This document shows, piece by piece, positions 58,899 through 64,000 of a DNA stretch of 64,000 nt. The DNA is taken from the NCBI GenBank assembly GCA_037952775.1, contig JBANAY010000003.1, positions 3,100,001 through 3,164,000 of the forward strand, given 5' to 3'. The position numbers and the translations under genes are program-made. The notes under the pieces are model-generated. The model saw nothing but the letters and a program-made list of their open reading frames with translations. It was not told the origin of the DNA and searched no databases. Origin of the DNA: Clonostachys chloroleuca (taxonomy: Eukaryota; Ascomycota; Sordariomycetes; Hypocreales; Bionectriaceae). Each line of letters opens with the position of its first letter. Positions within the stretch are counted from its first letter, which is position 1.

Positions 58899-61377
58899 TC
58901 CGTGTTGAGCTGCGTGGGGGGTTTGTTAGTACATAGACCATAGACAGCTGAGTTATGGATCGAGGCTGAATCATGTCGTCGGAGAACCATCTTGGAAGGT
59001 TTTTTTTGCATCCCAAGGTGGTGCGAACGCCGATTGCGAGACTTTTGCCGCGACGAACCATGAAACCTCGGAAAATAATATCAATATTGCATCTTTATTG
59101 AATAGACTATACTGAACAGAGCACGATGCCCATCGGCTACGGATTCAGTATGTAGTACGGGCCATGCACAGATTGACAGCGCTCGGCATCGATGCTGAGT
59201 GAGCCCCATGCTGACCAACAGCGATCGACGACTAGCTGGCTGCCACTCGTATAATTAAGCGTAGCATGGTTGGGATCGATAGTCTCATGCGGATGGGGCC
59301 ATCTAGCTGGGCAAAGGTTCCCCCTTTCTGACGTCTCGAAAAGAACAGAGCAGAGGCACCAAGCCCTTTTCGATGTAAGCGAGAGAGGGGAGAAGAGAGA
59401 AGAGAAGAGCCATCATCCGAGGAACGCCACTAAGCGCTTCCGGGGCGGGCTGACGTGCAAAATTTGAGTTTTGACTGATTGATCGGGCGACGACGCTACG
59501 GCATGGCTTGGGAATGCTGGCCATGGTGACAGAGAGCGGGAGTGGGTAGCTGGGAGTGGAGAGCGGAGGGGAGGGGAGGAGAGGAGAGGAGAGGAGCTGA
59601 AAGGCGCCGCAAAGAGGAAAGTAATGGTTAAATGGGAGGGAATAACGCGGACTGGCCGAGATGCAGCATCAAGGTTGGCAAGAGAGCGAGATGGACGACC
59701 CTAATCGGGACGACGGCGCTGTGATACATCGCATTGGACGGCACTTTGCTGAGCTGAGGCGGGCACGATATCGGATGAGGCAGCGTGGGATCAAGATCAG
59801 CGACGGTGCCGGCGGGCTCGCTTCGGAGCATGCAGACTCTTCCGTATTACCTCTTTAAACAGATGCGGACGCGCGTGGAGACAGGCGCCAGATTGAAGAC
59901 GTCTCGGCCAGGGGCGAAATGCAGCACACGGATCGCGAGGTGCTAGAGCCATCGATGCGGCTGTTTCACGACAAGATTTATTAGACTCTGGCGCCGAGCG
60001 CACTGATAGGCCCGGTGCCTTTTCAAGGCTGCGCCGAGCCTGCGGGTGTCTCCGCTTTGCTTCCAGGGCCTCCGGTAGGGCCTTGGCTTGGGGCCTGGCT
60101 GGCGCGTTCCGACTGTCGGCTGGGGCAAGCGAGTCGCTCCATACACGTACAGTGCTTACTTGGCCATTGCTCTCGTTGATGAGCTCGTGGTCGATGGCGG
60201 GTGGTATTGTGCGGGCTGCTGACTGCCTGTGGGTAGCATTCGCTGGGCTGGGTGCTGCAACCACCAGCCCCGGTACCTGCTTACTGCTGTGTCCTGTTCG
60301 CTGCAAATTAATGTGCTCGCTGGCACGCACCGGGAGTACTTCTCCGGCCAAGCCACTGAGCGTAGCAGCTGAGGTACTCGCCTAGGCTGCCTGGTAGTGC
60401 TCCACAGCCAATTCCAACCCACCGTTGCGTGCGTTGCACAGTGCTAAGCGTTTTTGGCGGCAGTTGGCTTTTGCTTTTGCCTAAGGTTGGATTCTTGGCT
60501 TCAGAGATCTGCGACCATGTTCGTGTGTGGTACTGAGATTGCCCATCACTCGAGGCCGACACCCACTCCTCCAGGCCAGGCTGGATGTCTCGGCCGACCC
60601 CGACCACCATTATTCACCCAGTGCAATTGCAGGATATGCCTGTCTGAGCTGCCTTTCGACATTGGCACGGCTCATACAGGCACCCGCGGTTTAATAAGAC
60701 CTGCCAGACGGATCGATCGGTCATCGAATAGCCCGTGGTCGAGAACGGTCTGGGCATTGGCGACAACCACGGCGCCCTCCACTCCCCCTTCACTCTTTGA
60801 GCAAGGCGCCACTTTTCCCAGCGGTGCCCCAGCACTGGCATCAGCGCATGGGACGTGGGAGCCACTAGAGCCCTCCCTAGGATTCCCTCTCCATTTTCTG
60901 CCAATGCAAAGGGCAACCGTCCCGATGTGCTGGGCTTGCTTGCCATCCATAGCATTTGAGATTGCTGCCAGATCCATCACACCCACGGCCTCGTCCTTTG
61001 AGTTTGCGCCCCGCCCTTTGCCATCCTCCAGCTCGGCCATTTTTCCCGGCCCCTTGCCTCTGCTCTGGCCTTGCTTCCAGCCTGCGAGATCCCTCGAATA
61101 GGCACGCTGTACCACCACCGACTTCTAGGTCAGGGTCCCACCCCCCACGATTTGCGCGCCTGCGACCAATTATCTCCTGCGAGCCGACTCCGTAAATCTT
61201 TCGATCAGCATCAAATACCCACCGAACGCCCCGACCTGAGCACCACCGAGCCTGCCTGGCACGAGCGACCGAAGGACGATCATTGGGGAATCTCAGACGA
61301 CAGGAGCCGATCATTTTCAACGTGGGAGACGCGGGAACGATGCATAGGCAGGGCCAGACGCCAAACAACTTCCGACG
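58899..61377. other. Intergenic region and long leader of the histidine kinase gene
   Basis: 3' end of fluG, a GGAGA-type microsatellite near 59561, and about 1 kb of C-rich plus-strand sequence (60500-61377) that likely forms the promoter and a long 5' leader of the kinase gene. Readings at 60454-61101 and 61071-61670 are not credible genes; the second overlaps the kinase start in another frame. Confidence 0.55.
59561..59597. repeat. GGAGA/GGGGA purine microsatellite
   Basis: Imperfect tandem GGAGA units, one strand all purine, in non-coding DNA. Confidence 0.8.
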
Positions 61378-64000
61378 ATGAGGATCGCAATCCGCGAGCA
61401 GCTGGCCTTGCTTGTCTTGTTCACTGTTCTGGTGGCCCTCACTGTCGTCTCCGTCCCGACCTGGCTCTATGTCAACGACCACATCGCCAACAACCTGCGG
61501 ACCGGCCTCTCGCTCACGGCGTCCCTCAAGGCCTCCCGAATCACGTCCGAGCTAGAGCTCATCCAGAACAGCTGCTTGACGATATCCTCCAGGATCCTTC
61601 TCCAGGATGCGCTCCAAGATTTCTACGACAAGGGAGACAAGAACTGGGCCAACGCCAAGGAGGACATTGACAGCGCCCTGAGCGTTGGCATGTCGACGGG
61701 CCTGCTGCAGGCCAGAATTTACTCGAGAAACACGACGGGGCCCGAGGATGGGGGACTCTTCAACGTCACCGCGAGCAATGTGCCCGAGGTCATCCTCCCC
61801 TACAAGGGCCCGGATGGCGAGCAGGTCACATTGAACGATACGGATCTTGGCTATCCCGCTATGCTCTACCCGAACATCACATATATCAATCTCAATTATG
61901 GGAACCCTATCCGCCCCAACACATCGGCCTACTCGGCCCAAGCATTCCCTGACATACCGGTATCTAGGGACGGCGGTCTTCTGCTTGGTCCTTTGATCTT
62001 AAATGAAACATCTGCTCTGATATCCATTTCAGTCGCCATCAGAGACAATACAGATCACTTCATTCTTGGCTACATGACAATCGTCGCTGTGGCCTCCTCC
62101 ATCCTCCAAGTGCGAGATTCGCGTGAGGGTTTGGATGACAGTGGTATGGTTCTCATCGTCGGCCCTACGACCGAATGGAACCGGTTTCCAGCATCAACCC
62201 CAATGAGCAACGCCACATACACGCCCAACAAGGAAGCTTTTGGCAGTGTACCCGTTCGCTTCGTTCTACCTCCCGCGTCTCAAGGTAGCCAAGCAGATCG
62301 CCATTCCAACCATAATTTCACAAAGGGTACAAGCGACAAGCCTTTCCCCGTCAAATTATATCCAGCCGTGCTCGATGCCTTGACCGACCATATACCAACC
62401 ATAAATAACGCCAGCTCCATGCTCGACACCCACAATGAGCAAGGCGTCGCCGTTGCTGTGGGCTACGCAAGGACCCAGACGCCACTTGCGAACTGGACTG
62501 TCATTGTCGAAAAGTCAAAGGCGGAGACATACCAGCCCATCAACACGCTCCGAAACATCCTTCTGGGGACCGTGTTCGGCACTGCAGGTTTCCTGACACT
62601 TCTCATCATTCCCTGCGCTCACTTTGGCGTTCTACCCATCAGAAGGCTCAAGGCAGCTACCGAAAAGTCGATAAGCCCCCCTGGATATGAGGAGTCGTTC
62701 ATCGAGTCGGACTACGAAGAGGATTCGCCAGGGTCTGGCAGGATGGGATCTCAGAGATCTAAAAAGGGCGTCTTGAAAACGTTTACACGCTTCCTAAAGG
62801 GCTTGCCTAACAGAACAGGCTCCGAGAGGGATGTTGCTCGGCGAATGTTCAAGATTCCCGGGAAAGTAGACGAGGGGAGACATTTCATCACCGATGAACT
62901 TACAGAATTGACGAGCACGTTCAATGACATGAGCGATGAGTTGGTTAAACAGTACATGTCCTTGGAGGAGAAGGTTGCCGTGCGCACCAAGCAACTCAAC
63001 GAGAGTAAGAAGGCAGCCGAAGCTGCCAACGAAAGCAAAACCCTGTTTATCGCTAACATTTCCCACGAACTGAAGACACCCCTTAATGGAATCATGGGCA
63101 TGTGCGCAGTCTGCATGGAAGAAACAGACATTAATAGAATCAAACAATCTTTGAAGACTCTGTACGAGTCAGGCGACCTGTTACTACACTTATTAGAGGA
63201 CCTTCTCAGCTTTTCGAAGAACCAAATCGGCCAGCAACTCACCGTCGAAGTCGGCCAGTTCCAATTAATCGATATCCGGGCACAGATTTTATCTATTTTC
63301 GACAAACAAGTTCGCGAGGGGCAGATTGATTTTTCCGTCAACTTCCTCAACGCTCAAGAGCATGGAGATTCCTCCACCGGCTCGGTACATCAAGATTCTG
63401 AGCACAAAGCGCTTCCAGCCGGCCTTCGCCTAGAAGAGGTTTCTCTGTGGGGAGATCAGCACCGTATACTTCAGGTGATCATCAATCTTGTCAACAACAG
63501 CTTAAAATTTACTCCTGTTAAGGGTAAGGTTGAGGTCCGCATACGATGCCTGGGCGAACACCAGCAAGCCAACGACGACGAGAGCCGGGCATCATCCATT
63601 TCGAAATCAGTGTCCCGGAATTCGCGATCAGGTCGGATGCGCTATCGAGGCGGATCCGCCTCGGCTCAGTCAACGAGTTCTATGAACGGTAGCGCAAAGC
63701 AATACATGCAAGGAGGGACAGCACTATCGATCAACCCCATGGACCCTAAGATGGGCTATGCTCATGTGTCTGAGCGCTCGCCTACACCTCCGCCTCAAGG
63801 TACCAAGGCCTATACTTTTGAGTTTGTCGTCCAGGACACTGGCCCAGGTATTCCACCCAGCATGCAGGAGAAGGTGTTTGAGCCATTCGTCCAGGGAGAT
63901 CTTGGGCTGAGCAGAAAATTCGGCGGAACCGGACTTGGTTTGAGTATCTGTCATCAACTCGCTGGCTTGATGGGTGGTTCGATTCACTTGGACAGTACAG
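61378..64000 (+). CDS. sln1: Sln1-type (group VI) hybrid histidine kinase, cut by window end
   Basis: ATG at 61378 opens a frame with no stop before the edge: 874 codons. The start IAIREQLALLVL and TM1 (about 9-31) match the Sln1 beginning. An extracellular sensor region (about 32-390) with many N-x-S/T sites is followed by TM2 (about 394-417), a HAMP-like linker and a coiled coil. The H-box ISHELKTPLNG has phospho-acceptor His563. N-box (INLVNNSLKFTP, from about 702), G1 (DTGPGIP, about 820), F-box (EPFVQGD) and G2 (GGTGLGLS, about 849) follow, with a Ser-rich insert between N and G1. The receiver domain expected in this group would lie beyond the edge. Sln1 kinases sense turgor at the plasma membrane and feed the Ypd1-Ssk1-Hog1 pathway; role inferred from family. 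No intron seen. Confidence 0.95.
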   Translation, partial: MRIAIREQLALLVLFTVLVALTVVSVPTWLYVNDHIANNLRTGLSLTASLKASRITSELELIQNSCLTISSRILLQDALQDFYDKGDKNWANAKEDIDSALSVGMSTGLLQARIYSRNTTGPEDGGLFNVTASNVPEVILPYKGPDGEQVTLNDTDLGYPAMLYPNITYINLNYGNPIRPNTSAYSAQAFPDIPVSRDGGLLLGPLILNETSALISISVAIRDNTDHFILGYMTIVAVASSILQVRDSREGLDDSGMVLIVGPTTEWNRFPASTPMSNATYTPNKEAFGSVPVRFVLPPASQGSQADRHSNHNFTKGTSDKPFPVKLYPAVLDALTDHIPTINNASSMLDTHNEQGVAVAVGYARTQTPLANWTVIVEKSKAETYQPINTLRNILLGTVFGTAGFLTLLIIPCAHFGVLPIRRLKAATEKSISPPGYEESFIESDYEEDSPGSGRMGSQRSKKGVLKTFTRFLKGLPNRTGSERDVARRMFKIPGKVDEGRHFITDELTELTSTFNDMSDELVKQYMSLEEKVAVRTKQLNESKKAAEAANESKTLFIANISHELKTPLNGIMGMCAVCMEETDINRIKQSLKTLYESGDLLLHLLEDLLSFSKNQIGQQLTVEVGQFQLIDIRAQILSIFDKQVREGQIDFSVNFLNAQEHGDSSTGSVHQDSEHKALPAGLRLEEVSLWGDQHRILQVIINLVNNSLKFTPVKGKVEVRIRCLGEHQQANDDESRASSISKSVSRNSRSGRMRYRGGSASAQSTSSMNGSAKQYMQGGTALSINPMDPKMGYAHVSERSPTPPPQGTKAYTFEFVVQDTGPGIPPSMQEKVFEPFVQGDLGLSRKFGGTGLGLSICHQLAGLMGGSIHLDST

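Noticed and set aside
60454..61670. Overlapping frames in the histidine kinase leader
   Set aside because: One starts at TTG; neither has a domain; the second overlaps the real kinase frame out of phase.

Overview
The window looks like nuclear DNA from a filamentous ascomycete (Pezizomycotina, probably a Sordariomycete). The evidence is short GT-AG introns of about 50-170 bases, typical fungal families (a Zn2Cys6 regulator, FluG, a TINA/ADIP-type spindle-pole protein, a Sln1-type histidine kinase, an F-box protein), polypyrimidine-rich promoters, and long gene-poor gaps. I cannot name the species. I see no operons, no CRISPR array and no convincing tRNA or rRNA gene.

Layout. 2-5.5 kb: an IFRD-family protein (+) and a monocarboxylate-type MFS transporter (-, 4 exons). 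8.3-10.7 kb: a Zn2Cys6 regulator whose reading frame breaks just after the zinc cluster. 10.7-20.9 kb: a 10-kb gap without a supportable gene, between converging gene ends. 20.9-26.9 kb: three minus-strand housekeeping genes (DUF92/TMEM19 membrane protein, spindle-pole ADIP/Msd1/TINA protein, ribosome-assembly factor Rrp7). 30-31.8 kb: an F-box protein. 32.6-37.3 kb: a divergent pair, BAR-SH3 amphiphysin Rvs167 (-) and mitochondrial cysteine desulfurase Nfs1 (+). 38.6-41 kb: a CsbD-like stress protein (+) and a second MFS transporter (-). 42.5-46.9 kb: an accessory-looking stretch with a kinase-like/FTA2-type gene broken twice, an unknown 340-residue protein, and degenerate tandem repeats. 46.9-51.6 kb: a second gene-poor gap. 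51.6-55.5 kb: a large disordered protein with a histone-fold-like N-terminal part. 56.3-58.9 kb: FluG, an amidohydrolase-glutamine synthetase fusion. 61.4 kb to the edge: a Sln1-type hybrid histidine kinase, cut by the window end.

Most genes are unrelated neighbours, not a pathway. The stress and development theme (CsbD protein, Sln1 osmosensor, FluG sporulation factor, Rvs167) is probably coincidental.

The most useful result is a pattern. Four frame breaks in three genes are each repaired by one extra C in a run of five or six Cs. This points to systematic homopolymer under-calling in this assembly, or less likely to real mutation or slippage. I did not find a convincing new multi-gene system. 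The best leads are the histone-fold-like protein with four copies of a short acidic/aromatic motif, the accessory stretch at 42-47 kb, and several perfect palindromes in promoters.
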